Below are positions 35,383-46,291 of a stretch of DNA of 64,000 nucleotides, in pieces. The position numbers were made by a program, and so were the translations under genes. The first letter of the stretch is position 1; every line of letters starts with the position of its first letter. This DNA is from Gigaspora rosea (Eukaryota > Glomeromycota > Glomeromycetes > Diversisporales > Gigasporaceae). Location: the NCBI GenBank assembly GCA_003550325.1, contig QKWP01000836.1:8236-72235 (forward strand). Reading direction: 5' to 3'. The notes under the pieces were generated by a model, which was given only the letters and a program-made list of their open reading frames with translations, did not search any database and had not been told where the DNA came from.

Positions 35383-36394
35383 TGCACATACCATATTACT
35401 TTATTTCGAGGATCAACCTGAATTAAGCTTAATTTAGGCCGAAATTTGTAATTTCATCACTGCGTGTTATTTCGCGGTAATACGATATTACGAACTATAC
35501 TAACTTCTTTTACCATCATGATCATGTTTCTCAACATAAACAATTCTAAAATTCTATCAAACAGTTTAAAAAGTTCGACGTATGGTAGAGGAGTCAGTCT
35601 GAAACTGATATATTAGATAAGTCTATCACATCAGTTTAGACAATTATAATACGCCTGAGAAAACTGATAAATTAGATTTCGCTGCCGGGAGAATTCATAA
35701 GAATTATCCATTTTTTTCTTTTTTTTTTAAACTAGCATATCACGTGCGAGCAGCTTTGCCGCTAGCTTTGAATAATTAAAATAAATAATTTTTTATTACC
35801 CTAAGTTCAAAAAATGATATATATAAAATATTATACACCTTAGAATACAGATAAAAGAAATTAATACACAATTAATAAATTCTAGAAAATAAAATAGAAA
35901 ATGATGCAATTAATGATTCATTGTCAAAAAAATAATTTGCAGGAGAAATGATTATATATTAGATCGATTTTGTAGATGTATCTTGAAACAACGATAAGCT
36001 ACCTAGATCATGATACTAAATTTTACTGAGGATCTTGACGATGCTATAATACCAATTAGATCAGATGATAATCATAATATAGCCGAAAAATCGCTGATTG
36101 TTATATTAAAATTGATTTCAAAAATTATATGCTTTGAAAACAGCATTTTAGTAGACCTATTAGTTTTTTTTACTATTTTCTTTTGTAAAGTCTTTTTTTT
36201 TAATTTGAAATATAATTTTAATAATGTAATTCATCCAATATTGTGATTTAGAATTTAGTTAAAGCAATAAAAATTTTTACATTTGCTGATTGATTGAATG
36301 AAACTAAATGTTAATGGCGAATTTGAATGTACACTTTAACTCCAACTCTAATTTAACCAGGAAATTCCAAATCCACCTAAATTCCATTACCATC
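35383..36394. other. Non-coding or decayed region
   Basis: The open frame at 36010-36246 begins MILNFTEDLDDAIIPIRSDD and turns into a hydrophobic low-complexity tail. The first 25 residues look protein-like, so a decayed exon is possible. No other signal. Confidence 0.35.
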
Positions 36395-36616
36395 TTCGAT
36401 ATTGATACTCAAAAATTAGATAAAATAAAACGTTGATTGCAATTAGTGTTTGAGCAAGCACCTTTATCATTTATATTCAACGATAATCATGTATATTTTT
36501 ACAACATCAAAAAAAAAATTGAAAATGATAATCAACAAACCGATAAAATATCATTTTCAACAATTCAAATTGGTAATGCTTTTAAGTATAAAAGAGTGAA
36601 ATATTTTAAACAATGA
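36383..36616 (+). pseudogene. Coding-like remnant with internal stop
   Basis: The frame reads IHLNSITIFDIDTQKLDKIK, one arginine and a TGA, then LQLVFEQAPLSFIFNDNHVY, a lysine-rich stretch, IGNAFKYKRVKYFKQ and stop at about 36614. The TGA follows the common pattern of decay in this window (CGA or TGG to TGA). Unrecognised protein; no start codon could be set. It is followed by a 60-base poly-A run (36667-36726), as would be left by a retrocopy, though this may be coincidence. Confidence 0.3.
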
Positions 36617-36663
36617 TTTATTAAAGTCAAACAATGAAAATTTTCAGTCAATAAGTGCAAATC

Positions 36664-36666
<3 letters not shown>

Positions 36667-36726
<60 letters not shown>
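36667..36726. repeat. Poly-A homopolymer, about 60 bases
   Basis: Uninterrupted A run; length may be unreliable in an assembly. Confidence 0.9.
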
Positions 36727-36728
<2 letters not shown>

Positions 36729-37910
36729 ATATCTGAATCTCTCATTTCTTGTTAATTGGAATGATAAATATTCTTGATCAGTTAAACAATCTTCCTAAAT
36801 ATCGTCATATCCATCAGAATAATAAATAAATTTTTTATTACTGTAGAATTAAAATTTACTCTAACATTAAATAATAGCAGTGAATCTATGTCCTATAATC
36901 ATAGTGCCAGTAAGGATTATTCGTGAATTACTTAGGATTTAAAGCAAATTGGTTTCAATTAACTGAATCATGAGATCAATAATGTATCCTGTAAAAATTG
37001 AGCTAGCGAAATTTTTTGAATGTGATTGCTATGTAACATGATACTACTTACATAGCGTGTTTATAGTTTTGTGATTAACTAGTGATCGTACAATCAATTA
37101 AAATAAATGTTGAAGTTGATATTGAAAAGTTCTTATTATTCTACTTATCAAATATCATCGTCAAAAATTAATAAAAGTAATGTCAGTAAGTTTGAAAAAC
37201 GTTAATTCAGAACTAGTTTTAGGTCTTCTCGATATCAGGTTTTGCACCAAATGAAGAAATTATCGATGGACTAGTTGAATTTATTATAATATGAGTAAAG
37301 GTTAAGAGATGGCAAGCATCAGCAATTTTTTTCAGGTTTCCTTCAGTGTGAGTAAAATAGTAATTCGTTGACATCGAGAATAAGGATTATGACAAAGTAA
37401 GTTGAGTGAGTTCTTTGGATATTCGATTAGCTGCAAATTTTGACAAGCTAAGGATAAAAAAAAGATGATTTTTGTAAAAAAAATAAGGTTGTAAATTGAA
37501 ATGATTAATTCAATTAATATTTTTACTAATAAAAAAATAATTACGTTATAAATTTTATCAAATTGCGAATATTATTTAAGCATCCATTATAATAATAAAA
37601 ACAAATGAAAAAATGACCACTTAAGATAATTCGGCTAAGTAAAATTTACTTCCTGACACTTTTGACTCACAATTCTTATTTATGCCGGAAACACAAATCC
37701 AAAAGGAAATTAAATTTTGTAAATAAACTAAGCGTAAAGACAGAAATTAGGGTATTATGGTCTATAGCGATAGATGGTACTTATTATATGCAAAATTTCG
37801 TTCGTGTTCATTTTAATTAGTGCACCAAGGCCGATTTAAACAGAGCATTTTCGATTTTTCTTTATTTCGCACATATTCGGGATGATTCAACCTCACTGAG
37901 GGGCACTTAA
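36727..37910. other. Non-coding, one dispersed repeat piece
   Basis: About 37725-37890 (TTTTGTAAATAAACTAAGCG, then TTAATTAGTGCACCAA) matches 23270-23475 inside the large TIR element, so it is a fragment of that family. The rest shows nothing. Confidence 0.5.
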
Positions 37911-38347
37911 AGAACACTGAACTCAGTGATTATTGCGAATTATGTTACCCTCGAAATAATCACATCTAATTTTGATTGCCAGAAAAAGATAAACAAAATC
38001 AGGTGATGTGTTTCAATCACATAGCACATGATATGTGTTAGTGTGTGTAACCATTATGCATTTAATACGAAATCGAACCAACTTTTTGTGAGTAAAAGGC
38101 TAATAACCCTGATCAATCTGCCGCTAACCATAACCTATCCTGTTACTAACCCTAACCTATCCACCACTAACCCTAACTAACACAAACCCTAAGGAAATAT
38201 GCATAATAGTTACACATATCACATATCATGTGTTATGTGATTGATAAACGTCACCTATTTTGTTTATGTTTATCTGGCCAATCAAAATTAACATATGATT
38301 AAGTCGAGGGTGACACAATTCGGAATAATCACTGAGTTCAGTGTTCT
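37911..38347. mobile_element. MITE with about 150-bp inverted arms
   Basis: The arms start AGAACACTGAACTCAGTGAT and mirror at the right with ATCACTGAGTTCAGTGTTCT. The complementarity continues through ATCAGGTGA/TCACCTATTTTG and ATCACATAGCACATGATATG. The centre contains several CCCTAACC words. 437 bp, non-coding. Confidence 0.85.
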
Positions 38348-39139
38348 GAAACTACCCCGGGCCGGTTGATAAGAGGTGTTAGAATAATTTTTCTTCTAAG
38401 CATATTTTCAGGCTAAGAAATTGAATAAAAATCGGCTAGTCGTTTATAATAATGTAAAAGAAGTTGGCTTATTTAGGCGATAAATTGGCAAATAGCAAAT
38501 AATGTGGCATAGACAATCAATCAACATAAAATACTAAGTTTCTCAAGGACAAAAAGAATAAAAATTAAATCGTTTTAATATCACAAGAGTTCGACAAGAA
38601 ACTCCTGATGGCCTTTTGCACGTTTAATATAGATACGTTGACAGATTTTGATCAGAAAAAAATTACACTAGCAAAAGGTCGGCCATGGTCGACCAGCCCG
38701 AGCTTTTTTAGGATCGACCCCGGCCCACGATTTTTCATCGACCCGTATCACTATAAAGCGAACTTGTTTTGAATTTCTTTAGCGCAATATATAAAATTCA
38801 AATCTTTAATTTGAAAATTCTGTATTGTAATCTAAGATAACCATTTTATAAATATCACCTGATTCGCAGTATCATTCGCAAAAGCTTTGTATGAATTAGA
38901 AAAATTCTAAAATAGAAAAAGAGCATTAGGAGAATAAATAATGTAAGAAAACTCATATAAGGAATTTGGAAACTTAGAGTAATATCAGTCTTCACATCTT
39001 CTTTTCGGACCAAATCTTATACGTAATATAATTTTGCAATTTAATCGGGCAAAAAAAAAAATTTTTTAAGAGGATAGTCAGCCCGGTCGGCCCGGTCAGA
39101 GCGGGGATTTGGTATCGGCCCATAATACTAGGCATTTTA
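38348..39139. other. Non-coding with GC-rich inverted words
   Basis: GGTCGGCCATGGTCGACC-like sequence near 38678-38760 and CCCGGTCGGCCCGGTC near 39080-39105 may be the ends of a decayed hAT-type element like that at 62171-63411. Termini could not be fixed. Confidence 0.35.
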
Positions 39140-39389
39140 CAGCTGATTTAAAAATTAGTGGGACACGTGATAGATTTTGTGATGATCGTTAGCAAATTAT
39201 TTATCATCCCGACTTTGTTAAATTTTTAATTTAGAAATCTTATTTTATTTTTCCGATTTACTGATTATTTTTCAGTAATAAAAGTATAGTTTTCGATTAA
39301 TTTCTTCACCCTCATGTGATGATCATAGTAAAATAATTATCGAAATTTGGATGATCATCACAAAATTCATCACGTGTCCCACTAATCTG
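39140..39389. mobile_element. TA-flanked foldback MITE, CAGCTGATTT family, copy 2
   Basis: Left end CAGCTGATTTAAAAATTAGT, right end GTGTCCCACTAATCTG, TA on both sides (39138-39139 and 39390-39391). The inner arms pair through TTTTGTGATGATC/GATCATCACAAAA. Confidence 0.8.
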
Positions 39390-39760
39390 TAAAATTATTG
39401 ACGCGAGGTACATCTCTAACTCCATAGATCTACGAATAGTTTACCATTATGATGATTCTACATTATTAAATTAAATTTTCATTTTAATATTGATATTGGC
39501 TAGTCATAAATGTTATATTGATATCATGCCGGAATCAATAGCTTATCGAATCGGCAGAATCCCATGATAATGATAACGATTATGAAAAATTCGATTCCGG
39601 GTCTTTAGTTGAACTGAAATCAAAACAAGCACGTTGATTGACTGTATTTCGTGTATTTCGGGTCAGAGGTGCAGGCGAATTACCGTAACCTTGCCGTAAC
39701 TTCTGCTACAACTTGTCATAACGTCGTAATTATCTCTGTAAGATCAGATATGTAATAATT

Positions 39761-39987
39761 GTGAGGGATTATGCTGAAAATGGATTATGCTGAAAATTTG
39801 GGTCTCTATTTAAACCTATAATATCTACTAAAACCCACATATATTCTTTATTAATAAAACTACACCCTAACCCTAACCTAACTATAAAAAAAGAAAGACC
39901 ACAAAAAAGGCCCTAAAAAAATTTACAAATTACATAATAAAATATGAAAAATTTTCAGAATAATCCATTTTCAGCATAATTCCCAAC
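39761..39987. mobile_element. MITE with 7-bp target duplication, copy C
   Basis: Arms GTGAGGGATTATGCTGAAAA and the complement of GTTGGGAATTATGCTGAAAA. The exact 7-bp duplication AATAATT lies at 39754-39760 and 39988-39994. The interior includes ACCCTAACCCTAACC. Confidence 0.9.
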
Positions 39988-40141
39988 AATAATTATAAAT
40001 GAGTTATAGCAAAAATGCAGTAGCTCACTATAATTATTACACATTACAAGATAGTTACAAGTTGCGGTAAAAGTTACCTGCGCCCCTAGACTTGACCCGA
40101 TTTTTCGATTCGGGTTCAGATCCAACCAAAAACCGGTCCGT

Positions 40142-41349
40142 TGTGAAGGGTTGCCCGGTGAATTATTTTTTTTTATTAGGATAGTATTATTTTTCATTAT
40201 CGATTTATTGCTATATCTGTTATTGGTTCGCCACTTAAAGTAGTTAGTATATAAATATACACAGCCCCCAAGATAAAAGTAGTTTATCATTTTCTTATTT
40301 GTAAGTAGACGCGCATTTCTTCATGAAAAGCACTTTCGTGCTTTTCTGACTTTTCGGCACGATATGTCATTTCGGCCAGATCATGCATTTCATGCATTTC
40401 TGACAAATCGTGCATTTCAACACTTTCTGGCATTTCGAGCAGAAATGCAGTGGTAGGAACCTGTATTAAAATAAGGAAGTAAAAAGTATATAAGCGATGG
40501 TTCTGTCACCTTTAATAAAGGACAACTCAGTGAGAGTTAAACTTAAGAACTCAGTTGAGTTTAATACTTTGAAACCATAATAGTAGAAGTGATAACTCCA
40601 GTAGTTAATAACTTGTCTTCTAAAAATCGTCCCGATATCCTTCTCGCTATTATCATAATACCTTGTTACAGTTTTGTTAAGAATAAACCTTCGAAATTCG
40701 AGTAGAAGTGTTGTGTAGTGTAGTTTCTGTCTATTTTTTGTCTAAATTATCCCAATAGTATTACCCGTAAAAGAGAATAAAAGAATCTAAGTCATAGTAC
40801 TTACCTCTATTTATACTAAAAACCTTAGTTAGTCACCTGCTCTATTGTTACTACAAATAAGGCAAGGCTTAGCTACCTTATTTATCGAACAATCAGTAAT
40901 CCCGAGATCACCTGATATTGATCAACCTTGGAAGAACAATCGGCAACCCGATATCTATTACCCTGTGACTTTTAATTTCTAGTTTCCGACCACTGCCAGC
41001 TGCCATCAGAGTGCCATTTAAGCTCAGATTGCTGAAATTACTTGTGACATTGTAAGCGAAACCCCGACTCAGAGTGGACCTTTGAATCCCATAACCTATA
41101 CAAGATAAAGACTTAGTAGATTAGTATCAGACGAATAATCAAATATAAGAAGCACAAATAAGTAGTAGATACTTAGCTTAACCTAATTCCAAGACTCTAA
41201 ACCCAGAAACCCAGACCAAATCAACCCCATCTCTTTCTGCCTACCAACTCAAGGTTTAGAAGTCTTGAGCGCTTGTTGAGTTGATTTAGTTAGTGTTATT
41301 AGTGTATAGCCGTTATAGATATCAGTAGGGTCAAATTTACCCCTTCTCA
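40142..41349 (+). repeat. 5' LTR (1208 bp)
   Basis: Begins TGTGAAGGGTTGCCCGG and ends CCCCTTCTCA, the usual TG..CA. Promoter-like TATATAA at 40487-40493 and AATAAA at 40514-40519. A cluster of GCATTTC/GAAATGC words at about 40310-40450 is a likely upstream regulatory block. It matches 49258-50029 and 50031-50997. Confidence 0.93.
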
Positions 41350-41351
41350 AT

Positions 41352-41366
41352 TGGTGGTGACTGTGA
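41352..41366 (+). other. Candidate primer-binding site
   Basis: TGGTGGTGACTGTGA starts two bases after the LTR and opens with TGG, the complement of a tRNA CCA end. The priming tRNA was not identified. Confidence 0.6.
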
Positions 41367-41467
41367 GATTAGACTTTTCAACTTATCTCAAAACTAGAGA
41401 GAACGCAAGATCAAATTCTATAAACCCTAACAATCCTACACCTAGATAAATTTTTACTTCTGTTAAT

Positions 41468-43340
41468 ATGTCAGACATAATTGATTTTGAAAAACCTGAA
41501 GAGGAAGAAAGACCACTTCCTCCATATGAACCCCGGAACAATGAAGAACCACATGACAATCGTAATCAAACTCAAAACCTTCTTCGAGATATTGTCTGAG
41601 CTTTCCGAGACGTGGCCCAATATGATGTTCCAGCTGCTTCTAAGAAAAATAACTGAGTACATGTACAAACCTTTAAGGGTAGAGGGTATGTAAATCATTT
41701 CTATTAATAAACAAGTTACTAAAAATTTTATTTTTAATAATAAAGAAAATTTTTATTAAGTAACTATATAAAATTTTTAAATAAACTTGTAGATGAGGTT
41801 TTTCTGATTCTAACGGTGGTCGAATCATTAAAATTGGCCCAGTAGAACATAAGATATAGTTGTTTTTATCTTTGCGACCCTATTTTACTTATTGTTTAAA
41901 CGTGATTTGATTGGCCAATTTGTGATCGCCCCCGCAGAATAGACCCCACCTCTGCAAAAGTTGATACTATAAAAACGTTATCAAATTCCATTCAAAATTA
42001 ATAAAATTTTTAGGGTATGTGTAATTTTTTATTATGAACAACTTTACTTAGTACAAAAAATCATTTATATAGTAAAAAATTAATTTTTATATGTAGCAAC
42101 TTTTAAATTCGTATTAAAAATATTTTTTTGTCACTTGTTTACTAATAGAAATGATCTACATACCCTCTACCCTTAAAAGAGAAGAAGATGAGGACCCAGT
42201 GGAGTGGATCGAAGCCTTTGAACAAGCTGCTGATGCCAACAACTGGACTAGGGCCAGGAAAATTAAAATTGCTTAAGGACATTTAGCTGGAATTGCTGCT
42301 AGTTGGTATAACGACCAAAAAGATGACCTCCTTTACTGGGATGATGATGACAATCCTGAGGACAGTTTTGTCCAGTCATTTGTTAAATATTTTGCAACTC
42401 CGGAAAGAAGACACCAATGGCAATTAGAACTAACCTCTTTAAAGCAAAAAGAAAAGGAAAAGGTAGACCGATACACATACCAGTTTAAGAAATTACTAAA
42501 AAGAGTCGATCTGGACCACCAAATACCTGCTGCATATGTCATCCGAATGTTTATGGGAGGACTATACGGGAAAATTGCCGCTTTAATGTCCGCTGACGAT
42601 TTTGAGACATTGGATGCCGCCGTAGTCAAGACAAGAAAAGTAGAGGCTGGTCAGTACTATGAAAAGCAGGAACCAACCTCCCAAGCTCTTGATGATTTAA
42701 CAAAGAAAATGCAACAGATGGCAGTAAATTATGAAAAGTTAACCACTGCTCTGTTTGCAAGAGCTGAGACGGTTGGCCCTCGGACCCAAGTTAGTGCATT
42801 TTGGCCCCAATTTACACAATACCAATCTCGAAGAACCAGGAACGAAGGGGTCATGTGCTATAATTGTGGTGAGTGAGGCCACATTGCTAGGAATTGTCTA
42901 GCAGAACGGCGCCAGTCTACAAGGAATTTTTCCCTACCCTAGGAAGAAACAATGTTCAATCTAGAAATATTAATATGTGTGATATTATTACTAATGGTAG
43001 CAACCAAGAAATAAATACAGCTAAAAGACGTGAAAGGCCTGAATCCGATACCAACTGGGATAAAAGGCTAAGAAAGAGGGTTGCAGCTGATCCAGAACAG
43101 GGCATTCCACCTACTCAACCTACGGCTATGGAAGAAATTGTCCCTGAACCAACTATGAACCCTTTACCAACCCAAGTTGAAGTCACCAATCGGATTCGAA
43201 GGCGCAGAGGACCCTCCATTGTGGATCTAATTCCTCCTTACAATATTGCAGAGGACCTGTTGAGTCAGTGTGCCAATGCTACTTATAGTCAACTATTACA
43301 AGTACCTAAGCAGCAGCAGCATTTATCACAGGCATTATAA
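41468..43340 (+). pseudogene. gag: gag: capsid-like region and CCHC zinc knuckle
   Basis: ATG at 41468 opens an acidic, proline-containing N-terminus (ERPLPPYEPRNNEE). The capsid-like retrotransposon gag domain follows at about 42185-42660 (DPVEWIEAFEQAA, HLAGIAASWYND, FVKYFATPERRHQWQLELTS). A zinc knuckle CYNCGE-x-GHIARNC lies at 42859-42900, with its variable position now TGA (42874-42876). A proline- and arginine-rich linker then runs to 43340. Stops: TGA 41597, TGA 41654, TAA 42274, TGA 42874; a frame change lies near 42890. A 496-bp MITE splits the gene at 41677-42172. Dropping the MITE plus one TTAA restores the same reading frame exactly. It would have packaged the element's RNA. Confidence 0.85.
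41677..42172 (-). mobile_element. TTAA-flanked MITE inside gag, copy 1
   Basis: Ends GGGTAGAGGGTATGTAAATC and its complement GATCTACATACCCTCTACCC. TTAA at 41673-41676 and 42173-42176. It is the reverse complement of the 497-bp copy at 60370-60866. The TTAA target is characteristic of piggyBac-type and some other transposases; the GGG terminus is not the usual piggyBac CCC, so the family is open. Non-coding. Confidence 0.93.
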
Positions 43341-43600
43341 CACCCTATTATCCCCACCACCGAGACTAACCTAGTTGAAAATAATCTTGAGTAAAGAACC
43401 TCAGCAGCAAAATGCTATGTTAGGGTCAAAAATAACCCTATACTAGTAGTATTATACTCTGGGGCCGCTGTTAGTATAATGTCAATGAAATTGGTCAAGA
43501 AACTTGGTCTTACTATAACTGAGCCCTCTACTACAGTAGTCATTACTGCAAATGGTACCCGTGAACAGGCTCTTGAAAAATTAATGGTGTAAAATTGATT
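43341..43600 (+). pseudogene. Aspartic protease, catalytic Asp lost
   Basis: In the same frame as the gag tail, after a TAA at 43338-43340 and a second TAA near 43392, the sequence reads CYVRVKNNPILVVL-Y-SGAAVSIMSMKLVKKLGL. The retropepsin motif is D-S/T-G-A; here the aspartate position is tyrosine (TAC at 43455-43457, from GAC by one G-to-T change), so the enzyme would be inactive. A one-base frameshift near 43588-43594 leads into the next frame. Confidence 0.8.
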
Positions 43601-45100
43601 ATACAAAGCGTCCTAGTACCTACTGATTTTCAAGTCATTGAAAATCCGAATGAAATGATGCTGCTAGGAATGGATTGGTTTCAAAAGGTCCGCGCCCGGC
43701 TACATTTCGATGAAAAGCAACTATTTATACAGTACCTGGGGAAGAATTTAGAGATACCTATCTACCAAGCCAAGGAAGATAATATCGAATTACCTCAAAT
43801 AAAAATCAATGCCAACAAAGACTTCTTCAATAACTACGAAGAAGAAAATGATCTCGAGGAAGTTGAGAGTTACTATACTGAAGAAGCAGTAATGGACAAA
43901 GACAGTCCGGCCATATACTTGACGGCCATAAAAAAACTTCCCACCCTGGAGTCACGTGATCAACCAGAATTAACCCCAGTAGAAATAATTAAAAAATTAG
44001 TAGAGGTCGAGACATTAAGCGAAAAACAAAAAGAAGAGGCAAGGTGTATCTTGGAGAAATTTCAAGAACTCTTCGCCACTGGATTGCATCAACTAGGCCA
44101 GTATTGGGAAGTACAACATGACATAGATACCGGTGATGCCAAACCCATCAAGTGATCAGCCTACCGGATTGCTCCTAACGAACAAAATTTCTTAAATAAA
44201 GAAATCGAAGAATTGTTGAAATATGGACTAATAAGTGAAATTAAAAGCCCATGGACCTCGCCGGTAGTCATAGTCCCAAAAAAAAAGGTAAACTTAGGCT
44301 GTGTATTGACTATCGAAAATTAAATGCAGTCACAAAGAAGGATGCTTTACCTTTACCGCGCATTGACGACCTGCTAGAAACATTTGGGAAGGCAGAGTGG
44401 TTTTCTTCACTTGACCTGGCTAGTGGGTACTAGCAAATACGAATGTCCAAAGACAGTAGAAAGAAAATGGCCTTTGTAACCAAACAAGGAACATACGCCT
44501 TTAACGTAATGCCCTTTGGTTTATATAATGCTCCGGCCATATTTCAGAGAGCAATGAATCATATTTTATATAAAAATATCAGAAAATTTGTTGCCGTATA
44601 CTTGGATGATATCATCATCTACTCTAATACCTGTCGGGACCACCTGGAGCACGTAGTGGAAGTTTTTCTCAAATTGGCTGCAGCTGGGTTAAAATTGAAC
44701 TCGGATAAGTGTGAACTATTTAAAAATAATATAAAATTTCTGGGACATGTAGTGGGAAAAGAAGGAATTAGACCAAATGAAGAAAAAGTCTCTAAAGTAA
44801 AAAACTTCCCAATACCTATCAACCTACGGCAACTACAGGCTCTCATCGAACTAGCTTCGTATTACCAACGGTTCATTCCGAATTTTGCCACTATAGCAAA
44901 ACCTCTACATAAGCTATTAGAAAAAGGGGTGAAGTTTGAATGGGGACTTGAGCAAGAAAAAGCCTTCCAAAACTTGAAAACCCACCTGGTGACTGCTCTG
45001 GTTCTACGGTACCCAGATTTTGACAAAACCTTCTATCTGCATACTGATACAACCAGAGTAGGTCTTGGTGCTGTACTAGCCCAAAAAGATAAAATAAAAA
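43595..45100 (+). pseudogene. pol: Reverse transcriptase
   Basis: The linker PNEMMLLGMDWF (43640-43680), typical of the protease-RT junction, is followed after TGA 44153-44155 by AYRIAPNEQNF and [15 protein letters not shown] one-base slip in the A9 run at 44278-44286 precedes [19 protein letters not shown] (fingers). SSLDLASGY is followed by TAG 44431-44433 where the family has tryptophan. Next come NVMPFGLYNAPAIFQRAMN, the catalytic box YLDDIIIYS (about 44596-44622) and KFLGHVVGKEGIRPN. The connection (LIELASYYQRFIPNFA) leads to RNase H. Both active-site aspartates of YLDD remain. It would copy element RNA into DNA. Confidence 0.92.
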
Positions 45101-45420
45101 AGAGTATGCGATTGCATACACCAGTAAAAGCCTCACCCGGCCCGAAAGAAATTATGCTGCCACCGAATTAGAGTGCTACGCTATAGTATGGGCCGTGGAG
45201 TATTTCCATCACTACTTAGGGTATAAACCCTTTATTATTGTTAGATCATGCTGCTCTAAAGTGGTTACAGAATTCCGCACTAAAAGGAAGACGCGTTCAC
45301 TGGATATTGCGCCTTCAACCCTACAATTTCACCATAATACATCGCACAGGAAGGGTACATAACAATGCTGATGCATTATTAAGAATGATAGATGAATCAC
45401 ATAATAAAGTAGACAGCTGA
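44970..45420 (+). pseudogene. RNase H domain
   Basis: Begins EKAFQNLKTHLVTALVLRYP and FYLHTDTTRVGLGAVLAQKD. A missing base in the A-rich run at 45083-45103 changes frame into EYAIAYTSKSLTRPE, NYAATELECYAIVWAVEYF and HHYLGYKPFIIV. About two bases are missing near 45241 before DHAALKWLQNSALKGRRVHW and RTGRVHNNADALLRM. The canonical DALSR box has changed to DALLR, a C-to-T step. TGA 45418-45420 ends the open part. Confidence 0.85.
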
Positions 45421-46259
45421 TATCAGAAAGCAGCAGATATGGGGAATATGGGGAGCACAAATAAACTCCTGCAAAAACTGCTAAAAGACCGACTCGCCGA
45501 AGCCGTAGAGGAAGCAGAAGTCTTCCGAGTTATTGCCCAAGAATATTTCACTGAGGATTCTGATGAGGAAATGGAAGTCACTAATTGGGTCCACCGTACT
45601 GAGTAGGAAGTATGGGAGGAAGAAAGTGATAACGGAGTAAGTGATACTGAATACTCCTATGAAGAATATGAAGAAAATGACTCTGGGTACTCAAGCGAAG
45701 AATGTGAATGGGAACTTGACAATTCTCAAAGAGCGCAAGACCGGTTTAGAGAAGAGTTACTACGGCAGTTAGCCTATAAATTATAGGAGGAAATAACCTG
45801 GGCCAGACAAGGAGGTTACTACTCGGATGAAAATCCCATTTATCAATCTGCCCACAGTCCACAGCCCATGGATATAGACGAGGTCTACCTTATTGACTTA
45901 CCTTAGTGGGGAGAGTCGACCACTGGGTTAGAATTCGAAGAAGAAGAAGAAGAAGTTAGTTATGATACTCCCAAAATAGACAGTTCTTCCTTTACCTGGA
46001 ATCAAACCTGGTGGAATTCTGTCATTAATTCCATATGCTCTCATATAGATATCGACCCTGCCGAATGGGTTCAACCCTTTGATGAACACACTAACTGGGA
46101 AACCTACGATAGTGTGTAAAGAAACAAAGATTAATAAATAGAGTGATAAAAACAAAACAAAAACATTTTATAGACCTGTTCTTGATTATGTAGTGACAGG
46201 TAAAATATCTGATAAGGAAGTCACATGATCAAGAGCTGGAAAATAAATAGAAAAATTAA

Positions 46260-46291
<32 letters not shown>

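Noticed and set aside
36383..36726. Processed retrocopy with poly-A tail
   Set aside because: The coding-like remnant is followed by a 60-base A run, but no target duplication was found and homopolymers are common here; left as a possibility only.
38100..38200. Telomere repeat array
   Set aside because: Only scattered CCCTAACC words inside a MITE; no uninterrupted array.
44278..45103. Programmed ribosomal frameshift in RT/RNase H
   Set aside because: The shifts lie at A-runs inside domains, not at a gag-pol border, and occur alongside stop codons, so decay or sequencing slips in homopolymers are more likely.
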